Of a stretch of DNA of 64,000 bases, positions 1 to 6,703 are shown piece after piece. Origin of the DNA: Bacteroidota bacterium. Lineage in GTDB: Bacteria; Bacteroidota; Bacteroidia; Chitinophagales; Chitinophagaceae. Below the pieces are notes generated by a model. It was given only the letters and a program-made list of their open reading frames with translations. It was not told the origin of the DNA and searched no databases. Every line of letters begins with the position of its first letter. Within the stretch, counting starts at the first letter, position 1. Location: the NCBI GenBank assembly GCA_018267705.1, contig JAFDXX010000017.1, forward strand, positions 154,053-218,052. Reading direction: 5' to 3'. The translations under genes were made by a program, and so were the position numbers.

Positions 1-286
1 GTAGGTAGAAGCTTTTTACAGAAATAACAAAATCATTTTCTTTCATAAACCATGTTGTTACTTCATTTTCTTCATCATAATAATAACTCCTGAGAAGCCC
101 TTTTTCTACAAAAAATATGTATTTACAAACCTGCCCTTCTTTTAATAACAATTCTTTTCGGTTAATTGTTTTATATTTTAATACAGAAGCAATTTCTTTT
201 AAAACTATTTCTTCAATTGGGTATATGGATAAGAAAAGCTGTTTAAGTATTTCAGGTAATTCAGTATTCTGTTTCATGTAATTCAT
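1..286 (-). CDS. Crp/Fnr family transcriptional regulator (partial, C-terminus off the edge)
   Basis: The reverse strand from base 286 to base 1 is open and encodes the N-terminal part of a cyclic-nucleotide-binding-like (cupin) domain. The segment LLLKEGQVCKYIFFVEKGLL is typical of Bacteroidota Crp/Fnr regulators, where the effector is usually unknown. The helix-turn-helix expected at the C-terminus lies outside the window. Two in-frame ATG codons, at 286 and 277, could be the start; I took the longer. A near-consensus -7 element lies just upstream of 286. The gene diverges from ubiX. It is too truncated to judge ligand-binding residues. Confidence 0.75.
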   Translation of the reverse strand, partial: MNYMKQNTELPEILKQLFLSIYPIEEIVLKEIASVLKYKTINRKELLLKEGQVCKYIFFVEKGLLRSYYYDEENEVTTWFMKENDFVISVKSFYL

Positions 287-369
287 TTTAAATTCGCATG
301 CATAAAAATAGTTTTTGTTTGTGTAAAAACCATTATCGCTCATATTAAGTTATTTAAACTTATTCTATC

Positions 370-930
370 ATGCAAAATAAAATTGTAGTAGCCATTACAG
401 GTGCCAGTGGTTCGGTTTATGCAAAAGTTTTATTAGATACCTTAATGCAATTGCAAAACCAATGGCAGGAATTAAGTATTGTAATGAGCAATAATGCAAA
501 GGAAGTATGGCAAACAGAATTAGGCAATGATAATTACAAGAATTATCCTGTACAATATTTTGATAAACACAATTTCAATGCACCTTTTGCATCGGGCTCT
601 GCGCAATATAACATCATGATTGTTGCACCATGCAGTATGGGTACTTTAGGCAGAATTGCATCAGGAGTAAGTGATGATTTAATTACAAGAGCAGCCGATG
701 TTATTTTAAAAGAAAGAAGAAAATTAATTTTAATGGTGAGAGAAACGCCTTACAATCTTATTCACATAAAAAATATGGAAACAATTACCTTGGCAGGAGG
801 TATTATTTGCCCAGCTACTCCATCATTTTATTCTTTACCGAAAACATTTGAAGAATTAGCTGCTACAGTTGTTGACAGGATACTTGATTTGGCAGGATTA
901 GATATTTCAACATTCAGGTGGGGAAAATAA
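370..930 (+). CDS. ubiX: UbiX-family flavin prenyltransferase
   Basis: This 186-residue protein has the usual length of the family. The flavin-binding loop GASGS is at residues 11-15, the conserved APCSMGT at 87-93, and the LKERRKLILMVRETP block at 113-127. Family members prenylate FMN to make the cofactor of UbiD-type decarboxylases. It is expected in the cytoplasm as a dodecamer. No ubiD is present in this window, so its client decarboxylase must lie elsewhere if the role is canonical. The gene stands alone: a divergent Crp/Fnr gene lies to the left, and a convergent lipoprotein gene with its terminator lies to the right. Confidence 0.9.
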   Translation: MQNKIVVAITGASGSVYAKVLLDTLMQLQNQWQELSIVMSNNAKEVWQTELGNDNYKNYPVQYFDKHNFNAPFASGSAQYNIMIVAPCSMGTLGRIASGVSDDLITRAADVILKERRKLILMVRETPYNLIHIKNMETITLAGGIICPATPSFYSLPKTFEELAATVVDRILDLAGLDISTFRWGK

Positions 931-957
931 AAAAGCCCTTCCGTGGAAACGGAACGG
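922..957 (-). terminator. Rho-independent terminator of the repeat lipoprotein gene
   Basis: Read on the minus strand, a hairpin with TTCCGT/ACGGAA at its core and an outer GCC/GGC is followed by a run of T. It overlaps the last codons of ubiX on the other strand. It fits the end of the transcript starting at 1219. Confidence 0.6.
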
Positions 958-960
958 CCT

Positions 961-1023
961 CTAACGATTGCTTGCCATATGAAAAACTCTTGTATTACTA
1001 TAACCCCAAGCAATATAGGTTAG
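961..1023 (-). other. Inverted repeat in the 3' region of the lipoprotein transcript
   Basis: Two nested arms pair over the stretch between the lipoprotein stop codon and its terminator: CTAAC (961-965) with GTTAG (1019-1023), and ATTGCTTG (967-974) with CAAGCAAT (1007-1014). Together with the terminator this makes a two-hairpin 3' UTR or a short structured RNA. No known RNA family was recognised. Confidence 0.4.
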
Positions 1024-1033
1024 TAGTAATTAA

Positions 1034-1219
1034 TTATTTTTTTACAGCCGGAGAATCAACTTTAGCTTTAGGAGAATCTACAGTTGTTTTAGGAGAATCT
1101 ACAGTTGCTTTAGGAGAATCTACAGTTGTTTTAGGAGAATCTGTTGTTGCTGGTTTGTTTTCGCCGTTGCTGCAAGCTACAAAACCTGCAATAGCTAATA
1201 ATGCTAATACTTTTTTCAT
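1034..1219 (-). CDS. small lipoprotein with DSPK heptad repeats
   Basis: This 61-residue protein has a lipoprotein signal (lipobox GFVAC, Cys16). The mature part is almost entirely a seven-residue repeat around DSPKTTV, ending in two lysines. The low-complexity Thr/Ser/Pro/Lys tail looks like a flexible envelope-anchored spacer; no enzyme domain is visible. Small Cys-anchored proteins of this style are common in Chitinophagaceae, but I know of no function. The gene is divergent from the ECF sigma factor and carries the same promoter motif, so I infer it belongs to that sigma factor's regulon. The plus-strand ORF over the same repeats is a shadow. Confidence 0.75.
   Translation of the reverse strand: MKKVLALLAIAGFVACSNGENKPATTDSPKTTVDSPKATVDSPKTTVDSPKAKVDSPAVKK
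1050..1141. repeat. 21-bp tandem repeat inside the lipoprotein gene
   Basis: Units begin with GGAGAATC at 1050, 1071, 1092, 1113 and 1134, exactly 21 bases apart. This gives four full units and a partial fifth. Each unit encodes one DSPK heptad, so copy-number change would keep the reading frame. Confidence 0.9.
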
Positions 1220-1248
1220 TTTTTAATTTTTTTGTGAGTGATTTACAG

Positions 1249-1278
1249 TTAATACCCCCACATAATAAAAAGTAACCC
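1249..1278 (-). promoter_or_regulatory. putative ECF-type promoter of the lipoprotein gene
   Basis: On the minus strand GGGTTACTTTT (1278-1268) is followed after 12 bases by GTATTAA (1255-1249). Counting GGGTTAC as the -35 element gives 16 bases to GTATTAA, the spacing typical of ECF sigma promoters. About 29 bases separate the end of the motif from the ATG. The same motif drives the sigma gene in the other direction. Confidence 0.6.
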
Positions 1279-1321
1279 GTTAAAATGAAAAAATTTCAAA
1301 AAAAAATTTTAGGTTTATTTT

Positions 1322-1351
1322 GGGTTACTTTTACTATTCACCAAGTATTAA
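1322..1351 (+). promoter_or_regulatory. putative autoregulatory ECF-type promoter of the sigma/protease operon
   Basis: GGGTTACTTTT (1322-1332), 12 bases, then GTATTAA (1345-1351): identical in sequence and spacing to the divergent copy. The GTG start follows only nine bases later, which implies a nearly leaderless mRNA. Together the two copies form an 11-bp perfect inverted repeat, 1268-1278 with 1322-1332. Confidence 0.6.
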
Positions 1352-1360
1352 AAAATAGAT

Positions 1361-1927
1361 GTGAAATCTGAGTTATACGAACAAGCACTGTTAAAAGGAT
1401 TGGCAGAGAACAACTCTAAAGCTATTGAAACTATTTATAAAGAAAATTTCAATACTATACAGTCATTTATATTAAATAATAATGGTACTTACGATGATGC
1501 AAGAGATGTTTTTCAAGAAGCCATTATAACTCTTTATGAAAAAGCACAAAACAGTTCCTTTGTTCTCACTTCTAAAATAAACACTTACGTTTATTCTATT
1601 TGCAGGCGTTTGTGGTTAAAACGCTTACATCAAATGGGGCGATATACCGGAAAAATTGAAAATATTGAAGAAACCATTGCCGTAGAAGATGATTTAGAAT
1701 TTCATGAAAAAAGAAATGTTGAGTTTGCTATAATGGATAGCGCATTAAATAGTTTAGGAGAGCCGTGTAAAAGTTTATTGGAAGGATATTATATAAAGAA
1801 AATGGATATGCAGGAATTATCAAAAGTATTTGGTTACACCAATGCCGATAATGCCAAAAACCAGAAATACAAATGTTTAATGCGGTTAAAAAAATTATTC
1901 TTTACACAATATAATATTGGAGAATAG
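1361..1927 (+). CDS. ECF-type RNA polymerase sigma factor
   Basis: This 188-residue sigma-70 family protein has region 2 at about residues 21-92, with the core-binding helix DARDVFQEAIITLYEKA at 46-62. Region 4 is at about 123-180, with the helix-turn-helix near 148-178. Regions 1 and 3 are absent, as expected for the extracytoplasmic-function class. The chosen start is GTG; no ATG exists in frame nearby, and the putative promoter lies immediately upstream. The stop codon is five bases from the downstream anti-sigma/protease gene, so the two are almost certainly co-transcribed. I infer autoregulation from the promoter motif shared with the divergent lipoprotein gene. Confidence 0.9.
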   Translation: MKSELYEQALLKGLAENNSKAIETIYKENFNTIQSFILNNNGTYDDARDVFQEAIITLYEKAQNSSFVLTSKINTYVYSICRRLWLKRLHQMGRYTGKIENIEETIAVEDDLEFHEKRNVEFAIMDSALNSLGEPCKSLLEGYYIKKMDMQELSKVFGYTNADNAKNQKYKCLMRLKKLFFTQYNIGE

Positions 1928-1932
1928 AAGTT

Positions 1933-3048
1933 ATGGAAGATATTGTTTTATTACAGGCTATTGAACGTTATTTAGACGGAACCATGCAACCCGCCGAGAA
2001 AGCCTATTTTGAAGAGTTAAGAAAAAATACACCCGAAATTGATCAAATGGTGGTAGAACATAATATGTTTTTACACCAAATAGAGACTTATGCAAACACG
2101 CTAAATTTAAAACATACACTAAACGAAATACATTCTAAATTATTAAGCTTTGGAGAAATAAATGAAGGCGGCGAAGTTTCTGCAAAAGGTAAAGTTGTTC
2201 GTATGTGGAACAAATACCGCAAAGTAACTGCAATTGCAGCATGCGTAGGTGGTGCTATTGCATTAATGATAAGCGGATTATTTGCATATCTAAGCCCGGT
2301 TAATAATAATCAAATACAACAACTAAAACGCGATGTTGAATTTGTAAAACGCAAACAACAAGATCAAGGAAGTAAATTAAATGAAGTTGCTTCTAAAATA
2401 CCAAAAGGTGCAGTTGTTACAGGCGGCGGATCAGGATTTTTAATTGATGGTAAAGGATATATAATTACCAATGCACACGTTTTAGACGGATCTTCATTTG
2501 CAAATGTTATCAATAGTAACGGCGTTGAATTTAAAGCAGTTATTGCCTTTAAAGATGAACACAAAGATTTAGCTATTTTAAAAATTGAAGATGCAGATTT
2601 TAAAACAATAAAAACACTACCCTATTCAATAAAAAAATCAGGTGCAGATTTAGGAGAAGAAATATTTACTTTAGGTTATCCTCGTAATGATTTAACTTTT
2701 AATCAAGGTTTTTTAAGTACACAATCTGGTTTTAATGGAGATAGTTCATCTTATCAATTACAAATTAGTGCAAACCCCGGAAACAGCGGTGGGCCTGTAT
2801 TTAACAGCAAAGGCGAAGTAATTGGTATTTTAAGTACAAGAGAAAAACAAGCAGAAGGTGTAGCATTTGCCATTAAAAGCAAAAACATTTATAAATTGGT
2901 TGAACAATTAAAAAATACAGTTAGTGATACATTATTTCAACACATAAAATTGCCAACTGCTTCTTTAGTAAAAGGGATGAATAGAAAAGAGCAAATTAAA
3001 AAAATGAGCGATTATATTTTCTTAGTACAAGCATTCAATAAAAAATAA
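1933..3048 (+). CDS. membrane anti-sigma-like protein fused to a trypsin-like serine protease
   Basis: This 371-residue protein falls into four parts. Residues 1-75 (LLQAIERYLDG onward) resemble the cytoplasmic anti-sigma start of Bacteroidota regulators and have no zinc-finger cysteines. A single membrane helix lies at 98-120. A short coiled-coil-like stretch follows at 124-156. An S1C/HtrA-type protease domain occupies about 160-325, with the triad His182 (TNAHV), Asp212 (KDLAIL) and Ser285 (GNSGGP) all present. No PDZ domain is visible. The topology puts the protease on the periplasmic side. It sits directly behind its sigma gene, so the likely role is to hold the sigma factor and release it on an envelope signal. 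Self-cleavage or cleavage of a partner is speculation. Confidence 0.85.
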   Translation: MEDIVLLQAIERYLDGTMQPAEKAYFEELRKNTPEIDQMVVEHNMFLHQIETYANTLNLKHTLNEIHSKLLSFGEINEGGEVSAKGKVVRMWNKYRKVTAIAACVGGAIALMISGLFAYLSPVNNNQIQQLKRDVEFVKRKQQDQGSKLNEVASKIPKGAVVTGGGSGFLIDGKGYIITNAHVLDGSSFANVINSNGVEFKAVIAFKDEHKDLAILKIEDADFKTIKTLPYSIKKSGADLGEEIFTLGYPRNDLTFNQGFLSTQSGFNGDSSSYQLQISANPGNSGGPVFNSKGEVIGILSTREKQAEGVAFAIKSKNIYKLVEQLKNTVSDTLFQHIKLPTASLVKGMNRKEQIKKMSDYIFLVQAFNKK

Positions 3049-3071
3049 AATAGCATCAACGCTTTAAACTT

Positions 3072-3097
3072 GCCTTGTATTATACAAGGCTTTTTTT
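3072..3097 (+). terminator. Rho-independent terminator of the sigma/protease operon
   Basis: Perfect 8-bp stem GCCTTGTA/TACAAGGC with a three-base loop, followed by seven T. It lies 24 bases after the protease stop codon. Confidence 0.85.
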
Positions 3098-3229
3098 ATT
3101 CAATTATTCCTGATAACTTTTCCCCATTCAACTGTTAGTTTTTTTTACTCAAGTAAGTTTATACACATTATATAAATATTTAAAAAGCTTCACCATATTT
3201 GTTATTGATTTTTTATTAAACTTAATATT

Positions 3230-4045
3230 ATGAAAAAAATTTATTTGTTAAGTACGGCAATTATAGGTTTATTGATTGCTTGCAACAACAAATCGGGCAA
3301 TAAGTCTACAACCGATTCAACAAAAACAGTGGCAGTAAAGCCAACACCAATGTCGCCCATCAAATATGATAGTTCTAAACGATATATTTTTTTAACTTGG
3401 GATGATTCTCCACAACCACCGGGTACAACCAATTGCCGATTAGTATTTAAACAAGAAGGTGTTAAAGCAACATTTTTTGCAGTAGGGTTTAATCAAGTTG
3501 GACCATTCAAAAAAAGATTAATAGATTCTATAAGAAATGAATATCCGCAATTTTTATTAGCCAATCATAGTTTTTCGCATGGGTTTAATGATAAATATGC
3601 TAAATTTTATGCAATGCCCGATAGTGCTTATGGAGATTTTATGCGAAATGAAAAAGAGTTGCAAATACCTGTAAAAATTATTCGCCTTCCGGGAAACAAT
3701 ACTTGGGCAAGCAATGGAAAAATTCATGGACAAAAAGCAGATAACCCTTTAATTAAAAGATTAGATTCAGAAGGATATAAAATTGTTGGTTGGGATTTAG
3801 AGTGGGGACAAAACGGAAAGAAAAAAGAACCAAGAGAAAGTGTTGATCAACTAATAAAAATGCTTAATCAAAAATTTGATGATGGTATGACGAATGAACA
3901 AAACATGATTGTTATTTTATCTCATGATAGATTATTTGAGAAAAAACAATATGCAGATTCATTAGCAAGATTTATTCAGGTTTTAAAACAAGATCCTCGT
4001 AATGTTTTTGAAACCATTGATCATTATCCGGGGATACAGAAATAA
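3230..4045 (+). CDS. polysaccharide deacetylase-family lipoprotein
   Basis: This 271-residue protein has a lipoprotein signal (LLIAC, Cys18) and a NodB-like deacetylase fold. The motif TWDDSP (56-61) replaces the usual TFDDGP and keeps the catalytic-base and metal aspartates at 58 and 59. The metal histidines are at 113 and 117 in NHSFSHG. A motif-3-like RLPGN follows, and SHDR lies near the C-terminus. It probably removes N- or O-acetyl groups from an envelope or dietary glycan, anchored in the periplasm or at the outer membrane; the substrate is unknown. It is a single gene between a terminator and the convergent rnc. Confidence 0.8.
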   Translation: MKKIYLLSTAIIGLLIACNNKSGNKSTTDSTKTVAVKPTPMSPIKYDSSKRYIFLTWDDSPQPPGTTNCRLVFKQEGVKATFFAVGFNQVGPFKKRLIDSIRNEYPQFLLANHSFSHGFNDKYAKFYAMPDSAYGDFMRNEKELQIPVKIIRLPGNNTWASNGKIHGQKADNPLIKRLDSEGYKIVGWDLEWGQNGKKKEPRESVDQLIKMLNQKFDDGMTNEQNMIVILSHDRLFEKKQYADSLARFIQVLKQDPRNVFETIDHYPGIQK

Positions 4046-4073
4046 TAATTTTTTAACGAGTAGAGTTTAAAAA

Positions 4074-4775
4074 TTATATACCAAGTTTAGCAATAGCATT
4101 TTGGGCGGCTAATTGGCTGGCATCTTTTTTATTGTAGCCTTTACCTTGAGATAGTACTGTTCCGTCTAACACAGCGTTAATAGTAAATAATCTTCTGCCG
4201 CCTTCAAATTTTTCTTCAACCAAATCAAACGATAAAGCTTTACCGTTTTTACTTGCCCATCCAATTAATTTATTTTTTAAATTAATATCAATTAATTCTA
4301 AATCATCAACAAACATGTGTGGTATAACAATAGTTTTTAAAACCCATTTTTGTGTTTTTATATAACCTTTGTCTAAGTAAACGGCACCAACAATTGCTTC
4401 TAAAGTATTACCAAAAATTTGGCTGCTTTTAAGTGCATTATCAAACTTATTATACAAGGCAATTCTTTTTAAACCCATTTTTATGGCAATCTCGTTTAAC
4501 TGTTGCCTATTCACCATTTTGCTACGCATTTCAGTTAAAAAGCCTTCTTCTTTGTAAGGGTATCGTTTAAACAAATAATCGGCAACAATAGTACTAAGTA
4601 CAGCATCGCCTAAGTATTCAAGGCGTTCATTATTCTCATTAGGTGCATCTTTAATAGAGCGATGGCTTAATGCAGTTTTATAAAGCAATGTGTTACCTGG
4701 TTTTATACCAAGTACATTTTGAATGCTTTTATCAAATGAAGAAGATGATTTTAATAATCTGTTTAGTAACTCCAC
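4074..4775 (-). CDS. rnc: ribonuclease III
   Basis: This 233-residue protein cleaves double-stranded RNA, including rRNA precursors. The signature NERLEYLGDAVLS (about residues 49-61) holds catalytic acidic residues, with a second cluster in LEAIVGAVYLDKGY. The C-terminal double-stranded RNA-binding domain ends in KKDASQLAAQNAIAKLGI. It is the last gene of the conserved acpP-fabF-rnc cluster; its ATG lies four bases after the fabF stop codon, so translational coupling is likely. Confidence 0.95.
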   Translation of the reverse strand: MELLNRLLKSSSSFDKSIQNVLGIKPGNTLLYKTALSHRSIKDAPNENNERLEYLGDAVLSTIVADYLFKRYPYKEEGFLTEMRSKMVNRQQLNEIAIKMGLKRIALYNKFDNALKSSQIFGNTLEAIVGAVYLDKGYIKTQKWVLKTIVIPHMFVDDLELIDINLKNKLIGWASKNGKALSFDLVEEKFEGGRRLFTINAVLDGTVLSQGKGYNKKDASQLAAQNAIAKLGI

Positions 4776-4779
4776 TATG

Positions 4780-6033
4780 TTATGCTACAAATTTTTTTAC
4801 AATTACACAAGCATTATGCCCACCAAAACCAAATGTATTGCTTAATGCTGCATTAACTGTTCTTTTTTGAGCAGTATTAAAAGTAAAATTAAGTTTTGGA
4901 TCTAATCCAGGATCATCAGTAAAATGATTAATGGTTGGTGGTACAATATCGTGTACTACACTTTGCACGCAAGCAATGGCTTCAATTACACCGGCTGCTC
5001 CCAAACAATGGCCCGTCATAGATTTGGTAGAACTGATATTCATGTTATAAATATGTTCTCCAAAAACATGCATGATAGCTTTTACTTCAGGAATATCACC
5101 TGCAGGCGTAGAAGTTCCATGTGTGTTAATATAATCTATGTTTTCGGGTGTCATACCTGCATCATCTAAAGCAACAAGCATTACATTTTTGGCTCCCAAA
5201 CCTTCGGGGTGCGGTGCAGTAATATGGTGTGCATCGGCAGTGGCACCACCTCCTGCAATTTCGCAATATATTTTTGCTCCTCTTGCTAAAGCATGTTCTA
5301 ATTCTTCTAATACCAACATACCTGCAGCTTCACCCATTACAAAACCATCGCGGTCTTTATCGTAAGGTCTGCTGGCGGTTTTGGGGTCATCATTTCTTTC
5401 ACTCATCGCTTTCATAGCGTTAAAACCACCAACACCTGCTTCACTTATAACGGCTTCACTTCCGCCGGTTAAAATAATATCGGCTTTTCCTAAACGCAAT
5501 AAATTAAAGGCTTCTATAATAGCATTGGTACTGCTGGCACAGGCACTTACTACGGCAAAGTTTGGTCCGCGTAAGTTATGACGCATGCTTATTTGCCCTG
5601 CCGCAATATCTAGTATCATTTTTGGAATGAAGAATGGATTAAAACGCGGAGTACCATCACCTTTTGCAAATTCTGTAACCTCGTTTTGAAAAGTAATTAA
5701 ACCGCCAATGCCGCTTGCAAATACAACACCTACGCGGTCTGGGTTTATATTATCTTTATTTAGGTTGGCATCGTTCATTGCCTGATCACTTACGTATAAT
5801 GCAAATTGTGTAAAGCGATCAATTTTTCTGGCTTCTTTTTTATCTAAAAATGAAGTAGGGTCAAAATTTTTTACTTCGCAGGCAAATTTTGTTCTGAATT
5901 TTTCAGCATTAAATTGCTTAATCATATCTGCACCGGAAACACCGTTTAGAAGATTATTCCAATAGTCTTCTAAATTATTTCCTAATGGTGTTAATGCTCC
6001 TATGCCTGTAACAACTACTCTTTTTAGTTTCAT
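4780..6033 (-). CDS. fabF: beta-ketoacyl-ACP synthase II
   Basis: This is the elongating condensing enzyme of fatty acid synthesis. I chose the ATG at 6033 (MKLKRVVVTG) over an in-frame one 39 bases upstream because it gives the standard 417 residues. The Cys-His-His triad is Cys165 (SACASST), His305 (NTHGTST) and His342 (MTGHCLGAAG). The glycine-rich C-terminal FGFGGHN is present. It lies downstream of acpP and four bases upstream of rnc. A hairpin in the acpP-fabF gap may let acpP be made in excess. Confidence 0.95.
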   Translation of the reverse strand: MKLKRVVVTGIGALTPLGNNLEDYWNNLLNGVSGADMIKQFNAEKFRTKFACEVKNFDPTSFLDKKEARKIDRFTQFALYVSDQAMNDANLNKDNINPDRVGVVFASGIGGLITFQNEVTEFAKGDGTPRFNPFFIPKMILDIAAGQISMRHNLRGPNFAVVSACASSTNAIIEAFNLLRLGKADIILTGGSEAVISEAGVGGFNAMKAMSERNDDPKTASRPYDKDRDGFVMGEAAGMLVLEELEHALARGAKIYCEIAGGGATADAHHITAPHPEGLGAKNVMLVALDDAGMTPENIDYINTHGTSTPAGDIPEVKAIMHVFGEHIYNMNISSTKSMTGHCLGAAGVIEAIACVQSVVHDIVPPTINHFTDDPGLDPKLNFTFNTAQKRTVNAALSNTFGFGGHNACVIVKKFVA

Positions 6034-6203
6034 GTTTTTTGTTTTTATTGTTCGTTTTAGAACAAAACTCATTTATTGCTAAATGGAAGTAGAAGTTTTT
6101 TAAAACTTCTTAAAATATATTTCAAATAAATTTTACTGCAATTATACAACCTAGCTTTAAAACTTACATAAAAACCATAACAAAAATAAATGCCAATAAT
6201 GAT

Positions 6204-6246
6204 AATCCGCCTTTCTTTTAGCAGTTTGCTTTATGAAAGACGGATT
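6204..6246 (-). promoter_or_regulatory. acpP-fabF intercistronic hairpin
   Basis: The 12-base arms at 6204-6215 and 6235-6246 pair completely in the minus-strand RNA, including one G-U pair, around a 19-base loop. The plus-strand RNA would have a mismatch there, which suggests selection on the minus transcript. No T-run follows, so it is more likely an attenuator or mRNA-stability element than a full terminator. Confidence 0.5.
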
Positions 6247-6271
6247 AAATTATTACTTTACAGGAAGTTGA

Positions 6272-6508
6272 TTACTTAGCATTTTCCTCCAAGTAAGCGA
6301 TAGCTTGACCCACAGTGGTAATAGTTTCAGCTTGCTCATCCGGAATGGAGATGTTGAATTCTTTTTCAAATTCCATAATTAATTCAACGGTATCCAAAGA
6401 ATCGGCACCGAGGTCGTTGGTAAAAGATGCTTCGTTGGTTACTTCACCTTCATCTACACCCAACTTGTCAACAATAATTTTTTTCACTCTTGTAGCGATG
6501 TCTGACAT
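6272..6508 (-). CDS. acpP: acyl carrier protein
   Basis: This acidic 78-residue four-helix protein has the phosphopantetheine attachment site in GADSLDTVE (Ser37). It carries growing acyl chains to FabF and the other fatty-acid enzymes in the cytoplasm. It is the first gene of the acpP-fabF-rnc cluster and has a good Bacteroidota-type promoter immediately upstream. A hairpin separates it from fabF, in keeping with the much higher ACP level needed. Confidence 0.97.
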   Translation of the reverse strand: MSDIATRVKKIIVDKLGVDEGEVTNEASFTNDLGADSLDTVELIMEFEKEFNISIPDEQAETITTVGQAIAYLEENAK

Positions 6509-6533
6509 TGTAAAAAGTTTTGTTACGGTTGCA

Positions 6534-6562
6534 AAAATATAGTTTTTAATATAATAGCAAGC
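6534..6562 (-). promoter_or_regulatory. Bacteroidota housekeeping promoter of acpP
   Basis: Minus-strand TTG (6562-6560), 18 bases, then TATTTTTG (6541-6534), an exact match to the -7 consensus TAnnTTTG. The ATG follows about 25 bases downstream. Confidence 0.6.
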
Positions 6563-6703
6563 GTTTCGGTAATTTTTGTTTCCACATTATAAAAAAGCTT
6601 GTATTTTTTTGCTTTTTAATGAAATTTAGTGTACTAAGGCGTTTGTTATTCTTTTTTTAGTCGTAATTATTACTTTATGGCTTATTGGTTGAATAAATAA
6701 TAT

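Noticed and set aside
1050..1141. Possible CRISPR-like repeat array
   Set aside because: Units are contiguous 21-bp tandem copies with no spacers, they are in frame inside a coding gene, and no cas gene is present.
918..1226. Plus-strand ORF of 102 codons with GES(T)VxLGES repeats
   Set aside because: It is the shadow of the tandem repeat in the minus-strand lipoprotein, which has a proper signal peptide and lipobox; the plus ORF also overlaps the end of ubiX and the terminator.
1933..2170. Zinc-finger anti-sigma (ZAS) domain in the protease fusion
   Set aside because: The first 80 residues contain no Cys and no HxxxCxxC pattern, so the anti-sigma call rests on general resemblance and gene order only.
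5138..5581. Plus-strand ORFs over fabF
   Set aside because: They are antisense shadows of a strongly conserved fabF; they have no recognisable domain or start signal.
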